In this document: piece after piece, positions 25,768-38,429 of the stretch
Position numbering within the stretch: position 1 is the first letter of the stretch
Layout of the letters: each line of letters starts with the position of its first letter
DNA from: Aquila chrysaetos chrysaetos
Lineage: Eukaryota > Chordata > Aves > Accipitriformes > Accipitridae
Reading direction: 5' to 3'
Length of the DNA stretch: 64,000 nucleotides
Assembly: GCF_900496995.4 (NCBI RefSeq)
Contig: NC_044011.1
Coordinates: forward strand, 13,672,041 to 13,736,040
Notes under the pieces: generated by a model
Seen by the model: the letters and a program-made list of their open reading frames with translations, nothing else
The model's database searches: none
What the model was told of the DNA's origin: nothing
Made by a program: the position numbers and the translations under genes

Positions 25768-27319
25768 GGGGAGCCCAGAGTAAAGGGAACTCTAAAGAGA
25801 TCTGCATGACCCTGACAGAAGACATTGAGGCCCAGACCCCCAAAGTTGTTCAAGTGAGAGCCAGGTGGCTGAATAACTTTTAGGATCTTGGCTACAGTCT
25901 GGAGAGACAGAAAAGGAGCTGGCAGTCTACTAAGCTGCTTCTCGACAGACTGCTCTTCATCCGTTTTGAGAGGATCCATGAAAGGCTGAGCTGTCAATAT
26001 TTTTCAGGATGTTAGCGCTATTGGGAATTTCTCATGCTTTTATTTACTGTAGCATAATATCTGCATTCTGGTTTACATGTGGTATATGCATCGGAAGTAA
26101 CTTGAAATTCTAGAGGTTTCTTTGCCTGGCTGCCTAAATACAGCGACATCTTGTTTGGCAGACTGAATAAAAGATTAAAAGTGTTTTGGCTGTAACTCTC
26201 TGCCATGGTCAAATCGAGACCTTGATTTCCTCAACACAAACTCCTCGTTAGGACCACACTTTAGCAGCAATGGTTTATGTCTCTAAAATAGAATAGTTAT
26301 TATTAGCTGAAGCCAAAACATATTAAGTCAATCAGATTCTGGTTTGGGGATGTTATGGATGGCATGTAAAATGAAGTACTAATGACTGACAAAATAGCAC
26401 AGCAAATGAAATTCTATTCATAAATTCATGCTCACTAGTTTCCAAACTATTGTTAATGGCAACTTCTTTCTGGATGTCAAGAAGGCAGGAATGGGAAGGC
26501 AGAAAAACAAGAAACACTAAACTAAACTCTAATGTCTGTACACATACAAGCATACATGCATGCACATACATATACACGTGTTTATTTTTACAAGTGAGAT
26601 AAGGCCATGTCAATTCTAAGTGTTCCTTTTCTGCTGTTCCGTCTGCACGAAGGGTTCTTAAAGTAATTATGAAAAGATACAGAAGACAAAGGGAGGAGGA
26701 AGGGAGTATATGACCCAGCAGAAGCATACAAATCATGTGGACACATACTGTGTGGGCAGTTTGAGCTGGCTCACAGGCAGCACAAGATGAGTCTGCCTCA
26801 CAGAGGATGCCACTTTGTGCTCTGTCCCCTGGCTTTAATGTTTTACAAACATCCTGCTGGCCCTCAATTGGCTGTAGGGATGGTTTTGAAAAAGTAAGCT
26901 AAAGATAAGCAATACAAAGGTGTCCACAGGCAGGCAGAGCAAGATCTTCAAAGATCTGAACTTTTGCCATTCATTTTAGTGGCATGTTATTGCTTAAGTC
27001 ATGCAGCAATATACAATTTCATGTTGTTAACTATTTCATTGCTGGGTAAAACTTGCAAGGAAAAACTAAAATGATGAGTAATAGGAAGATATACACTAGG
27101 CACTCTCACTGGCATTTCATTTTGGCCTCGCATCACAGTAACATTTTTATCTGAGCTTCATATTTGCATTATAAAGGATTGTATTGAAACTATTTGCTAT
27201 TAAATAAGCTGATATTCTGACTGTTCTGCTGTTTACCTGACAGCCTGCCTTTAGATCACAGTTTGACACTACTGTGACTGTGAGATGGTAAAATTTAAGC
27301 TCCCAAGGAAAGAAAGGAA
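25768..27319. other. Unique AT-rich sequence, possible regulatory block
   Basis: No gene is recognised. A CATA/CATG-rich low-complexity patch lies near 26530-26580. The segment 27000-27260 is AT-rich and free of recognisable repeats, and contains ATTTGCAT (27162-27169), the octamer bound by POU-domain factors, plus an AT-rich CTATTAAATAAG near 27198 that resembles a MEF2 site. This is compatible with a conserved enhancer but is not proof of one. Confidence 0.35.
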
Positions 27320-27672
27320 GGCAGGGTGATAATCCTGGACTTCAGGAGAGCAGATTCCATCTTCTTCAGGATACCACGGGAAGCTGCCATAGTGCAGTGT
27401 GAAGGAGGTTCACATTTGTTTGATCTTCAAGAAGAGTCTCCTTGGAGCACCAGAATGGTCCATTCCAGTGGGCAAGGAAATGAGCCATCCTGGCAGGGGA
27501 CTGGCTTGGGAACAGGGATCTCCTGACTGAAATAAAATGCATCATTTGAGGTTTTCCAAAGTTAACTGGATGAAGCTGTGAGCAACCTGAAAGTTATGCC
27601 TGCTTTGTGCAGCAGAGGTGGGGTGGTACAGAGGTGCCTTCCAACCTAAATTATTCTGGGTTTTGTGTTTAT
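27320..27672 (+). mobile_element. CR1 LINE fragment with internal loss
   Basis: The left part, starting at CCTGGACTTCAGGAGAGCAG (27333-27352), matches the CR1 ORF2 segment around a Leu-Asp-Phe-Arg-Arg-Ala-like phrase. The right part, GATGAAGCTGTGAGCAACCT and GTGCCTTCCAACCTAAATTA (to about 27655), is the CR1 3' UTR. The reading frame between them is mostly missing, so the copy is an internally deleted dead element. The terminal 8-mer repeat has decayed to ATTCTGGG. It appears older than the copy at 38.4 kb and younger than those at 18.6 and 36 kb. Confidence 0.7.
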
Positions 27673-30661
27673 GCTGTGCCTTAATGCATACGTATTAAAA
27701 AGGTTTATTCTTTTCAGTTAACAAATTGAAGACTCCCGGCCATTGTTTGAACTGGATATGCTGCTGCCAGTTAAAAAAGAAAAGTCTGTCTGATACTCAG
27801 GTATGATGGCGATGAGCCCAGTACCAATGACTCTATGTTTGCAAAGCAAGGAATTGTGTAGTGTATCAGGTAACAGTAATCATCCTTTTGCCCTTCTGTG
27901 CAAAAATGGTATTGCAAGACCCAGTCCCTTCCATTTTCTTTAACTGTCTGAATAAGCCATTTGATTCATCTGTTCCTTCTTCCAATGACCTTTTTCCCTA
28001 TGGAGCTTATTCTGATTCCCCACTGTAACACAATCGAGAGATAAATCTCATATGACAGCAAAGATCAGCAAGAGTCATGCAAGTAAATGCAGACAAGAAG
28101 GTTGTGTGCTTTGTACAGTGTTACATCTTAGTTATTCTGAAAGTTTTGAGACAGATTCTGTGTTCTGTTTTACTAGAGGAAGCAAACGTCTCTTCCCCAA
28201 GCAAAAATAACGTGCAGATCTTTGAAGGCAGGACATAGGTGTCTGTCACAATATTGCAAGGCATTTTGACAAAGTGTGGCATTTTGAAATGCTTATTTCT
28301 TGTTATTCACTACCGAAATGGGTGTGTTCTTCACAACCTAAGGTGGTGTGATGAGACTCCAAGTTGACCAGAACGTTGAGGCAGATCTGCCAAAGTTTTT
28401 TCTTAAGTTGAGCATTCCCAAGACTGCAAAAGATCTTTTAAACTCAAACCCAAGTTTTATTTTAACAGAAACTAGATTCTCAAAGCTTTAAAACAGATAA
28501 AACTTAGAGTGAGACAAAACAGAAATGAAAGCATTTGGAAACTGAATTCCTTCTTGCCCACTATGTCCTGGCAGGAAGGGTCCTTTTTTTCAGGCTTCCT
28601 CTCAGTTCAGCAGCTCAGGAACTTTCTGTATTGCAACAAAATCTCCTCTGAGAAGACCTTCTTTGAAACTCTAGGAGGCATCTTCCGCCCCATCACCAAC
28701 GCCTGGTTGTGTGTCTGCTCTTCTGAGCATTTTGCCAGTCTCTGCTCTGTGCTTGCTGAGTTCTCCTCACGCCCTCAGCATGAGTCCTTACACATTTTAC
28801 TCAGTGATGAAGTGTTTTAATTTGATTGCTATTTAATTGGATTCTTAGGTTATACAGTATCTAAAAACTCACCTGAAAAATGAAAGAGGCTGGTAAGAGG
28901 GGAACTATCTGGTGAGGGTGGGAGGAGGTTGGAGGATATAAACTGTCAAAGGAAGTTTATTTTAAGACCAGCTTGGCACTGAACCTATGTGGTGAAAGAA
29001 CACCATGTAAAAAGTCTCTGGCCAAGTTTTTAGGGCTGGTTTCTTTGTTGCTTTTTTCTTTAGCTTTGATGCTTAATGCCATATAAATTGCACATGGCAT
29101 GATTGGAAGAACTGGCCCATAGAGGAGATTGCTGTGGTTGTCAGAGAAGGGCAGAATAATGAAGATCTTCAGAAAGGGCTATAAGAGACAAGGTAAGAAA
29201 AGCTACAAGAGGTAGAGAAGCATCAAGCACTAGCAGAAAGAGAAACTGAAACGGAGAGATGATTTTACCATATGATAAGTTACCACTTTTTACTTTTAAA
29301 AGAACTGTGTGCATAGAAAATGGTGCAGGTTTTTTGGTCATTCCACTCGGAGCCACAGCCAGCCGTGCAAAGGAGAACCCAGGCCCGTCTCTGAGTGCGC
29401 TAGCAATAACAGATCTGTGGCTGTACAGCCCACCAGAATACATGCCACACCACCAGTGGCTCTGGTGGCAAGACAAAGACCTGGTCAGGCTAGGGAGATG
29501 GTGGGTTCCTGGCAGTTTATACTGGGAGGAAGGTCTGAGTGCGAGGGGAGAGCACAGCACCCAGCTGCTAGTCACAGTGGCAGGTTGGAGCCCCAGAAGG
29601 GGCAGCGTCACACGGCGAGTATGCGTGTAGGAAGCTCAGAGAGCTATTCCTTAATGAGTCTGCAGCGTGCCAGTCTTTAGATCGGCATGAGTCAACCATT
29701 TGGGTTTTAATCTCTTCTTCTGCATGCATAGTGACTATTCATGAGAGGATTACTATGAAGTGCCCCGAAACTAAACGGCATGTTTAGGATCTCATGGCTA
29801 CATGAATAAAAGTCACAGGCAAGCTTGGATAGCAAGAGCAAGATGCAGCCTTGTTCACATTTTCCAAAAAGAAACTTAAAAGATCAAATACTCAGTGTTG
29901 CACTCCTACTCTCATTTATCCAAACTCACAAGGCAGCATCAGCTCTAAAAGTTCAATTGCTGTTGCCAGTATGTAAGCGAAATACCTCACATGGGTGTCA
30001 CCTCTTCAGGATCACCTTGTTCTTATGGCTCCAAGTGAAGCAATGGGAGTGGGTGATCACATCAGCTGAGTAAGTAGACAAGCCAGTATCTTCTGCAGTT
30101 CTAATTTTTTAAAATGTTCTAAACAAGCATGTGCCTGCCTGCATTTACCCTGTAAGACAATACCCAGCTGTGTAACTACAGGGTTACTGCTTGCCAAAAT
30201 AAGACTTCTGTAAAGCTGAAGTTTTATGTAGATCCAGGTCCTTCAGGCTCAGCCTCGCCTCCAGAGCACATTTTGCAATACTTCACAGTTAAAGCTACAC
30301 ACATATGCTCAGCAAAACAAGATCCCTTCCTCTGGGGGTGAGAGGAACGGGGGCATGGCAGCTAACTACCAGCCTAAAGAAAGAGGAAAATGAGTCACAG
30401 TCATTAAATAGGTCACTTCCACTTTGTGTAAAAGTGCTCTTCTAGTAGTCAGGTTAACCTCTGAAATAAGGAACTGTCTGGGCTCAAGTTTCCTTGTGTG
30501 CTTGCCGTTGCTGCTCCAGATAAGTGGGGAAAAGTAAGGAGAAAATCCCTGTGTAAAAATTGGTGTTTTCAGCTAATGAATGTATGATTGTGGATTCTAG
30601 AGAAATTATTCTAACTCCCACTAATTGAACATGTGGTTTCATGTAGCTATGTAGCTTCTTT
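27673..30661. other. Unique non-coding sequence
   Basis: No gene is recognised. At 29259-29680 two plus-strand frames and one minus-strand frame are open over the same DNA, which is locally GC-richer with scattered CpG. None of the three translations shows a domain, and I treat them as chance. The segment 28560-28800 is pyrimidine-rich on the plus strand. No transposon is recognised. Confidence 0.4.
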
Positions 30662-30698
30662 AAAAAAAAAAAACAAAACAAAACAAAACAAAAAAAAC
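30662..30698. repeat. A-rich (CAAAA)n simple repeat
   Basis: A12, then four CAAAA units, then an A run. It could be a decayed poly(A) tract or a slipped pentanucleotide repeat. A minus-strand transcript would read (TTTTG)n. No retroposon body is recognised next to it. Confidence 0.9.
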
Positions 30699-33600
30699 AC
30701 CTCTGTAGCAGCTGCATTGGCTTCTGCTAATATCTGCTTCCCTTACAGCAAAACCTAAGCAGTTCAGCAAAAGATGAAAACCCTTTATTTTTATTCCAAA
30801 TCATGTCTTTGAAACGTGAGTTTCTGCTGGAAGATGGAACACAAGCTTATCTGTAGTGAGTGGGAGGTTGTAGTATTAGATCTTCTTTCAGGAAGCCTCT
30901 TTGACCCCAAACAGAGGGTCAAAGCATTTTGACCATCAAACTCCCCAAACAAGGGGGTTTACAGCATTTGAAGATTTAGAGATAACAATGTTTTTTCCAA
31001 GAAATTTCTCAAAGAAGAGGGAGGGATATTATTGTTGTTGTGGTTCTGTTGTAGCAGCTAGACTGCTGTCTGGAGACACTGTCCTTGCTGGAAAATTGAT
31101 TATGGTTCAGTTTTGAAAAGTGGGTGTTTCCTCTGCTTTTAGTTACCATATTAGGTTTTCATAAGAAACCCCCCCCCCCCCACCTCATTTCTCATGTTCC
31201 TGTTAACTTTCCTGAGAGCTCTGTGTCACAACGACTTACTGAATGTGAAGCAAGCTGCTGCTGCTTTTTTTTTTTTCCTCCCCTCTAGGAAACAGTTGCT
31301 TTAGGACTGATTCTGGTAACCTGATACCACTTGATGTATTTTTGCTGGAATATGGAGCCTACATAAATTGCACCATAAGCAAATTTCTTTATAATGGAAG
31401 GATCGGAAAGCTGCAGCTTGGCAGGCCATTTCATTGGTGTGGGTTTTTTTAAGGTGGATTTTCCAGATGCTTTTTAACAGATGATATTGGAGGCTTTTGC
31501 AAAAGGTATTAGGAATATGCAGTTGTTACTGTTTGTAGAGCATCCCACCTGTAGACAAAAATGCTCTACATCCGGAAAAGATCCTACCTGCCTGACAGAT
31601 ACCACTGTACAACCTGAAAGAAAACTGCTGTTATTTGCCCTTCCCAATGTGCCCAATTATTTATTATCAGCATTACATGAGCCCACAGGCTCCTGCTGAA
31701 ATCAAGTCTAATCTTTGCGTGGTCCCAAATACAGGTGAAAATTTAGGCTGTTCCTCACCCCCACCCCCCGAACTGACAAAAAAATCCACAGAGAGTAGTA
31801 AAAACATGCATTCATTAAACCAAAACATCATTCTTTTCTGACTGGGACATAGTAGTCGATACAGGGATTTAATTAGATACAGGGTGGGCAGATGTAAGTG
31901 ACTCTGCAGTGTGGCATGATGCAGACAGGGGCTCTTCCAGTGCTGGTTCTAAAAAGCAGCTGGAACAGAGCTTCAAGCAGGAGAGTTTCCTCCCAGCTGA
32001 GCAAAAGCTCTTGTAGATTATGGCTAGAGTGAGATCAACCAAACCAGCTGGATCCACTGCATGCAGAGTGCATCCCAGGACTCCCCTTCCGTTTGAGCGT
32101 GTTGTTCCTCCCCAGTAAGCTGAGCCTGCGGTCCAAAAATTTTTCTTCTAAATTGTTTGCGTTGGAAGTAATGTTTATTAAAGGAGCCAGAGGGAGACTG
32201 AAATCCTTTGGGCATCCCCAGGGCATATATAGCAAGCGTAGCTGTGAGAGAAGCTTCCCCAAGCTGCCCTGCCAGTGGATATTTGGATCTTGCAGGGCTT
32301 CACCTCTGAGGGAAAAGGAGAAGTAAAGCTTCAAGGTGCCTTTATTTCCTTATTCCCCCTCAGGATGCTGTCAACAAGAGTGCCAGATGAAGCAGACAGG
32401 TGCCGATGACACTAATGCCATAGCTGCTAACCAAACTCACCCAGGTGACAAGGCAGCATGTAGGTGCAGCAGTCCTGGCCACAGGTCCCCACGGTCACGG
32501 GCTGTGTTTTGGCTGGTGGGAGCCTGTCCTCTTACTGATGTCCTGAGACACTCAGCACCTCCTGCACTGTGAGGTCCTGGCACTGTCTGTCTGAACACAT
32601 TAGCAGCAGCACATCCTTTGCCTTGGGCCTTTCTAGGGTGCCATGCTGCTGATGCCTTTGCTAGGATTTCCTGACAGCTCTGAGAAAAACAGTTCCTCAT
32701 AAGGCCAAGACTTATTCCTGCTATCAGTAGCAGCTGCCATCCCTTCCTGTATTCAAACAACAGAGCGGGAAACCCTGGCCGGTGACTTTGACATGGGAAG
32801 CACTTTCCAGAGTGTTTAAAACTTGCGTTGTTTGCCTGGCACGGGCTGATGTACTGGGGAATGGTCTGAACTATGCAGACCATGCAACCTCTGTCACCAC
32901 ATCATCCCAACAGGAGAGCTCTGTTACAACTCATTAAAGCTCTCAGACCATTCAGACTTGATCGTGTTGTCATTACAGTATTAGCTGTCCCCAAGATATT
33001 GCAGAGCAGTGCACCTTCCGCCAGCTCTTCCTCTTGGTGCAGCGCGCGAATGCACGTTGCACACAGCTGAGCTGTTTGTCAGGCTGTGCCGCACAGGAAT
33101 TTCTCCTGATAAGGTAAATCTTCGTGGTCTGCCCAGAAATGGAGCCTAGCCCTTCAGAAGGAAGGAAAGAAGGAGATTCCCGCTTTATTCCTTCCACTGG
33201 AAAGAATGCTGCCCAGTGATCAGATTGAAATAAACATGAGATAGGAGGCTGGAATGCAACTCTTGCCTTATCAGTCTTGGCCCCTGCCTTGGGAACCCTC
33301 TGTCATCTCATAACATTTATTATGGGCTTCCCAAGTATCAGAAAGGCTTCTGGGTTTCTGCTGCTAAATAACTTGTGAGATGATGAATGAGTACCTTAAA
33401 CTTACAGCACATTGCTTCATTCATCTCCAAAACTCTTAACAGGAATTTCACTGGGCTCCCTGGAAACTCAGTGTTCATAAATTGCTTTAAGAGTCTTTCC
33501 TGAAAGGCTGTAAAGACACAAAACGTATCTTCTTGTTATGTACAAATACTGTAATAACCTTAACTCCAGATTATAATTCCACAACCAAGTGGTAAAGACT

Positions 33601-33749
33601 GGCTCAAATTCACACTGCTCGAGGTTTGTCTGCCCTGGAGTGGGGTGGCTGCATCCATGCTGTACTACTGCCTTTGGTCTGGGTTTCCTCTAGGTCCCAT
33701 GTAGGATAACCATGGCTGTGAAACTTAGCTTTTCTTTCTCACCTTAGCG
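30699..33749. other. Unique sequence with C13 and T12 tracts
   Basis: No gene is recognised. A run of thirteen C residues lies at 31169-31181 and twelve T residues at 31265-31276. The part at 32340-33070 is somewhat GC-richer and contains a 148-codon minus-strand open frame (32437-32883) rich in Ala, Gly, Cys and Ser with no family motif, overlapped by plus-strand frames. No transposon is recognised before the LTR. Confidence 0.4.
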
Positions 33750-34143
33750 AGTAGGCTGGGGGTGCTCAAGAAATTTGGAGGGGACACAGCTGGGACAGCT
33801 GACCCTAACTGACCCAAGGGATATCCCAGACCATATGACATCACGCTCAGCATATAAAGCTGGGGGAAGAAGAAGGAAGGGGGGGACGTTCAGAGTGATG
33901 GCGTTTGTCTTCCCAAGTACCCGTTACGCGTGGAGCCCTGCTTTCCTGGAGATGGCTGAACGGCTGCCTGCCGATGGGAAGCGGTGAAAGAATTCCCTGT
34001 TTTGCTTTGCTTGCACATGTGGCTTTTGCTTTACCTATTAAACTGTCTTTATCTCAGCCCATGAGTTTTCTCACTTTTACCCTTCCGATTCTCTCCCCAG
34101 TTGCCAGCTGGGGGATTAAATCCCAGCTGGGATTAAACCACAA
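33750..34143 (+). mobile_element. Solo LTR of an avian endogenous retrovirus, 3'-deleted
   Basis: The block has LTR architecture: a CATATGACATCA-type element, then CATATAAAGC (TATA box, 33851-33860), a middle region with GATGGCGTTTGTCTTCCCAA, and a poly(A) signal ATTAAA (34037-34042) followed by TTTATCTCAGCCCATGAG. It ends in GGGATTAAACCACAA. I recognise this order from an LTR type widespread in bird genomes, probably of ERVL class; the class is less certain than the LTR call. No primer-binding site, gag or pol sequence follows, so it looks like a solo LTR left by recombination. The usual G-rich segment before the 3' end is missing, and CCAGCTGGG-ATTAAA occurs twice (34104-34120 and 34123-34137). 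The 5' limit is uncertain. It has no coding capacity. Confidence 0.75.
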
Positions 34144-36009
34144 GGGGTAAATTTTTGAGTTCAAAGTCTCTGAAATAACCTGATGTCCTGACAAATTACC
34201 CAGTGAGAAAGTCCTTCAAAAACAGTCTCAGGGGCTCCTGTTCAAAGAAATGGTTACAAGAAACTAAGCCACATAATAATTATGATAATTAGGTCTTATC
34301 CCTTAGTCTTAAGCTTTAACTATCCAAAAATGAGGGTATAGCCTTAAAAAGCCCCTTTTTAAATATATGTTTAGAATATGTGGCAACCTGGTTTCCCTGC
34401 TTGCGAACTACTGCTTGCTAACTGCTGAGGAGGACCTGGTCTGTGCCTGCAGGAGGGATTTCCCCAAAACTCAACACGTGGGGATCCCAGCCCTCAGACA
34501 CTGACACTTTGCATACACCTCCAGCTCTGGGGGTTGCCTCAGGTCATCTCAGCTTGCAGGTATCCATAACCACTAGTTCTGGGATTACGTTTTTTTATAT
34601 TTTTTATTTGTATTTTCATAATATGTACCAAAGAAGGGAGGTGGGTTTCGAAACCAATTTTCCAGATCATGTTCATTTGTCACCCAAATTCTTGAGTAGT
34701 GGCTGCTGAGATCACACTTTCCTCACAGATGCCTTAACCCTCTACAAGGGCCAAAAACTAGATGTGAGGCAAGAGGTATAACTGAGGGGTGCAATGTGTT
34801 GTTTCACTGTAGCTGTGCAGAAAATAGTCAGGTGCTGCAAACAGGTATTAGGGAAGCAGCTCAACTCTAAAGGGGTACGTGGTGAAGGAGCCAGGGAGGT
34901 AACACACCTAGCACAGAGATACGAGCTTATGCCAGGAACGTCCTTCAGCCACAGGAATTCCCAAAGGTCCCTCAGATTTGAAGATCTGTGGTGGTTGTGC
35001 TGTAATAAAAGAAGGAAATTACTTAGGAAGCAGTTTGCCTAACTGAATTTTTTTCTTTACCAGGATTTTACTCCTAATTTTGGCTGGCATTTTGGTTTTA
35101 CTGCCTGGGTCTATGTCCTCTTGTTACAAATTTAATGTTTACTTTTTCACTCTCATAACTTTTTTCTTGGTGTGCAGAATTCTGAATAAGAATTAAGTTA
35201 TCCCATAGGGACACACAAAGGAAAGACATGGACAGAATAAAACTAGGAAGAGTGCTTTGGTAGGAAACATGGTATGTCTAACAATGTATAACTGGCAACA
35301 GAAAATTATTCATGTGGGATTTTTCTGGAGACGACCTTCCAAACAAAGCTCAGACACCAGCTGAAGCAGTCACCTAAGGGTGCTTTGAGATTTATGTGCT
35401 GACGATAGCCTGCAGGGAAAGCATTCAAACAGGGTGAAGTCCATGCCCACTAGTTCAACTGGTCAATACCCAATCAATAAATTATTACTGTTCTTGTTTA
35501 ACATTGCATGGAACAGGTATCCAACACTAAAGTTTTAAAAATATGGAATAAAAAGCAGGTCATCATGATATAGATCTCATAACTCTAAGATGATGCTAAA
35601 AATATTGTACCTTATTTGGCTCTGATAACAGGTCCAAGTCTTACCTGTTTCAGATGGAAAACTAACTGAGCAATGTTAATCAGAATGTACTAGACATTTT
35701 CTGTCCTATCAATAAAACATCAGTACAGATATTCAAACAATAGGTTACTTCCCAGACAGAATAAACAGCAAGTTGTTCATAGTAGAGCTTGTAATAGGCT
35801 GTGCAGTCTATGCAGCACAAAATAAAGCAATTCCTTCTGATTTGGGGATTGCAGTGAGAGATCAGTGTAGCTTTTTTAGCAAGGGGGGGAATACACTGTT
35901 CAAACCGAGTGAGAGAGAATTAAAAGACAAGATGCATACGTGCGCACATCAGAAATGCACGTAATATTTGTTCTTTCCCATTCCATGTATTCAGGATTAA
36001 CTCTTTCAT
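34144..36009. other. Unique AT-rich sequence
   Basis: No gene is recognised. A phrase near 34960-34985 (CCAAAGGTCCCTCAGATTTG) faintly recalls old LINE 3' ends but is too short to assign. Short open frames are chance-like. Confidence 0.35.
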
Positions 36010-36880
36010 GTACAGAGTGCACTGAATGATGGAGGTAAAGTGGCAGATGAAACTTAGTGATGAGAAATATAAACCAGAGGATGCAGGGAATGAGAAGTTG
36101 CGCTACCTATGCAGAATGCTGGGTGCTAAATTACTTACTGCTGCTTAGGAAGGGGACCTTGGAGTCACTGTGGCTAATTCTCTGAAAATGGTTGCATTAG
36201 ACTCAGAAAGAGTCAAAAAGTCTCTAAGAAGGGAAAGGAGAGTGAAACAGAAAACGTCATTGTTTTACTGTGTAAATTTATCATCCACCTACACTGTGAT
36301 TATTGCAGGCAGTTCTGTTGCCCTGTCTCAGAAAGAGCTGGTCGAGTGAGAGGAAGGCTAGGAAAGAGAGACAGGATGCTCAGAGGCATGGAACGGGGGG
36401 GCGGAACTAAAGAGGTTGCCATTTTTTAGCCTGGAAAAAGAGATAATTGTGAGGAGACATGATAGCTATAAACCAAAGAAGGCAGAGAAGATACATAGGA
36501 AACACGTTTTCATTACGTCTTACGTCAGAAAAACTAGGTGTCATCTGAATGATCAGGCATCAGGTTTAAGTCAATACACACGGAGCACAATTATGCTGTG
36601 GAGTTCATTCCCGCAGGATGCCCCAGCAGCCAAAAGAATAAATTAATTCATAAGAAAATATTGGGAAATGTATAAGGAATAGCTCAATCAAGACCTATTG
36701 ATGCAACAATCCAGATGCCATCTCCTGCTCCAGAAATCCCCTACCTGCTGACTGCTGGAAGCTGGAAAGGTGTATGAGAGAAAGGATCACCCTGTCCATA
36801 CGACTGCTCTGTCTCTAGGCATCTGCTATGGTCCACGATAAGAATCAGGATACTGGATCAGACCGACTGGTACAGATACT
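36010..36880 (+). mobile_element. Ancient CR1-type LINE relic, 3' 0.9 kb
   Basis: CCTTGGAGTCACTGTGGCTA followed by ATTCTCTGAAAATGG (about 36159-36190), and later GGTTGCCATTTTTTAGCCTG, then TGTGGAGTTCATTCCCGCAG, then CCAGATGCCATCTCCTGCTC, follow the order of motifs across the C-terminal ORF2 and 3' UTR of old CR1 elements. The end, GATACTGGATCAGACCGACT (about 36850-36870), is the typical 3' phrase. Stops and frame breaks are throughout, so it is dead. It has no 8-mer tail. It carries more of the old 3' UTR than any other relic here. Confidence 0.75.
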
Positions 36881-38099
36881 CATACTGTCCAGGCTTGCAC
36901 CGATTACGTGAGCTAAGTAACACTCCAGAATGTAATCAGAAAGTGAACATTATTTATAAGAACTAAGTTTTCCAAAGAATCAGCAGGCCTTAACATTGCG
37001 TTAAGTTGACCGGAAGTGTCAGGAATAATAAAATTAAACACAGAAGCACAGGTCATGTTTCTTAAAGTCTTTAGAAATAATAGTAACCTCATTCAATCAA
37101 CAGAAGAGTGATTCATTGGATACCTGTTTTCCTTACCAGGTTCTTTTTTTCCTTTGGGGATGCAGAACAAATGTTAGAAACTAATCATCAGGGTCCTTAA
37201 TTTACACCGAAATTACAATGACATTATTTATAACAAGGAAAAGTTATTGCTTCACTCAAGGTGGGAATGTGAAACTTTTCAAAGCCGGTGACCTATTGCA
37301 CTTCAGGAGCAAAAGCACCACTCTAACAGAGCAGAGACTGGCTGCTGGGTGGCCCTCACAGGATTTTGCTGCAAGAAAAGCTCCCAAGCAAAGGAGACTG
37401 GGGCACTTTCAGAAACAGAGTGGAAAACCAGTAGCTTTTGTTTCAATGTAGCAAAGCATTTCCTATTTCTGTTTCAAGACAGATGAACTTTTGACAATAA
37501 CAACCCATTTGGGCTCTGTGTACCCCTGATAGCCATGGTATGAGTGCCTAGCAAGTACTGTCTTTCCAGAAACTTCGCTTCGGAGCAAGTGCAGTGAATG
37601 GGCACCTGGGAGGGTCATGACATTTTTCTAAGGCCATTAAATGGTTAAGCACATATAGGTGTTTGTATGTATTTATACACATATAAGAATACATGCACAC
37701 ACACTTATGTATTCAATATATTCAAATAGGTTGCAATTTTTTAGCAGAAATTGTGCAACTGGATCTGTGTGACAGTATTCAAAATTATTCAGTTTTGAGG
37801 TTTCTTCAGCATTTCCGTCATTTTTATTAAACATTTTTAAAGTCCTCTTTGAATTTCTATCAAATGTTTGCATTTGCCTGAAATGGTTTGTTTCAGTAAA
37901 TGAACATATCTGTGGATTGAGTAAATTTGACTATGGTGGTATAGAAACTTTTGTGTTTCTGTTGGTGAGTTTTCACTCGGGGGGAAAAAGAGGCATTTTC
38001 TGCTGGAAAAAAACTTCTCATATACGAATTTTTGACTAAATTTAATAAAAAGTCAAAGAAAAGAAAACAGCCAAGTCTCTTGGCTCTTGCCAGCTCCTG
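36881..38099. other. Unique AT-rich sequence
   Basis: No gene is recognised. A short TATATA/CACACA-rich patch lies near 37672-37700. Short open frames on both strands look like chance. Confidence 0.4.
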
Positions 38100-38310
38100 C
38101 TGCTGCTATTTGGTTTTAGTTTATTCCTTTATTTTTATTATTACTGACCATTTATTAGTACAGTAGCGGTGCTCAGAGCCTCCCCACGACGATCATAACT
38201 ACACTTTGCAGCATGATTTACAAACAGATGAGCTGATACCGTTTCTCCCATAAAGACTTTACGCTCCCAGTATGCAGTCAACCGACCTGGAGCCAAGAAG
38301 AGCGATACAA
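38100..38310. repeat. Old amniote interspersed repeat, unassigned family
   Basis: The order TTTTTATTATTACTGACC, AGTAGCGGTGCTCAGAGCCT, CATGATTTACAAACAGATGA, CCCATAAAGACTTTACGCTC resembles a repeat widespread in reptiles and mammals, which reads roughly: TTATTATTA-rich lead, GTGCCTAGAGGCC, CTGTACAAACA, CCCAAAGAGCTTACA. I do not recall the family name with confidence. It is non-coding. The young CR1 lies about 120 bases downstream, so the two are neighbours, not clearly nested. Confidence 0.45.
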
Positions 38311-38429
38311 TAAAATCGCATCCAGGCTTCGGGGTGCATGTCGTGAGCAGGGAGGATTTTGAACGACTGCAGGCAAAGACAGTTTGGGGGACTCAGATCT
38401 GCATGCTGTGGACACCAGTATATCCAACC

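Noticed and set aside
32437..32883. 148-codon minus-strand open frame
   Set aside because: The composition is unstructured and rich in Cys, Ala and Ser, no motif is seen, and plus-strand frames overlap it.
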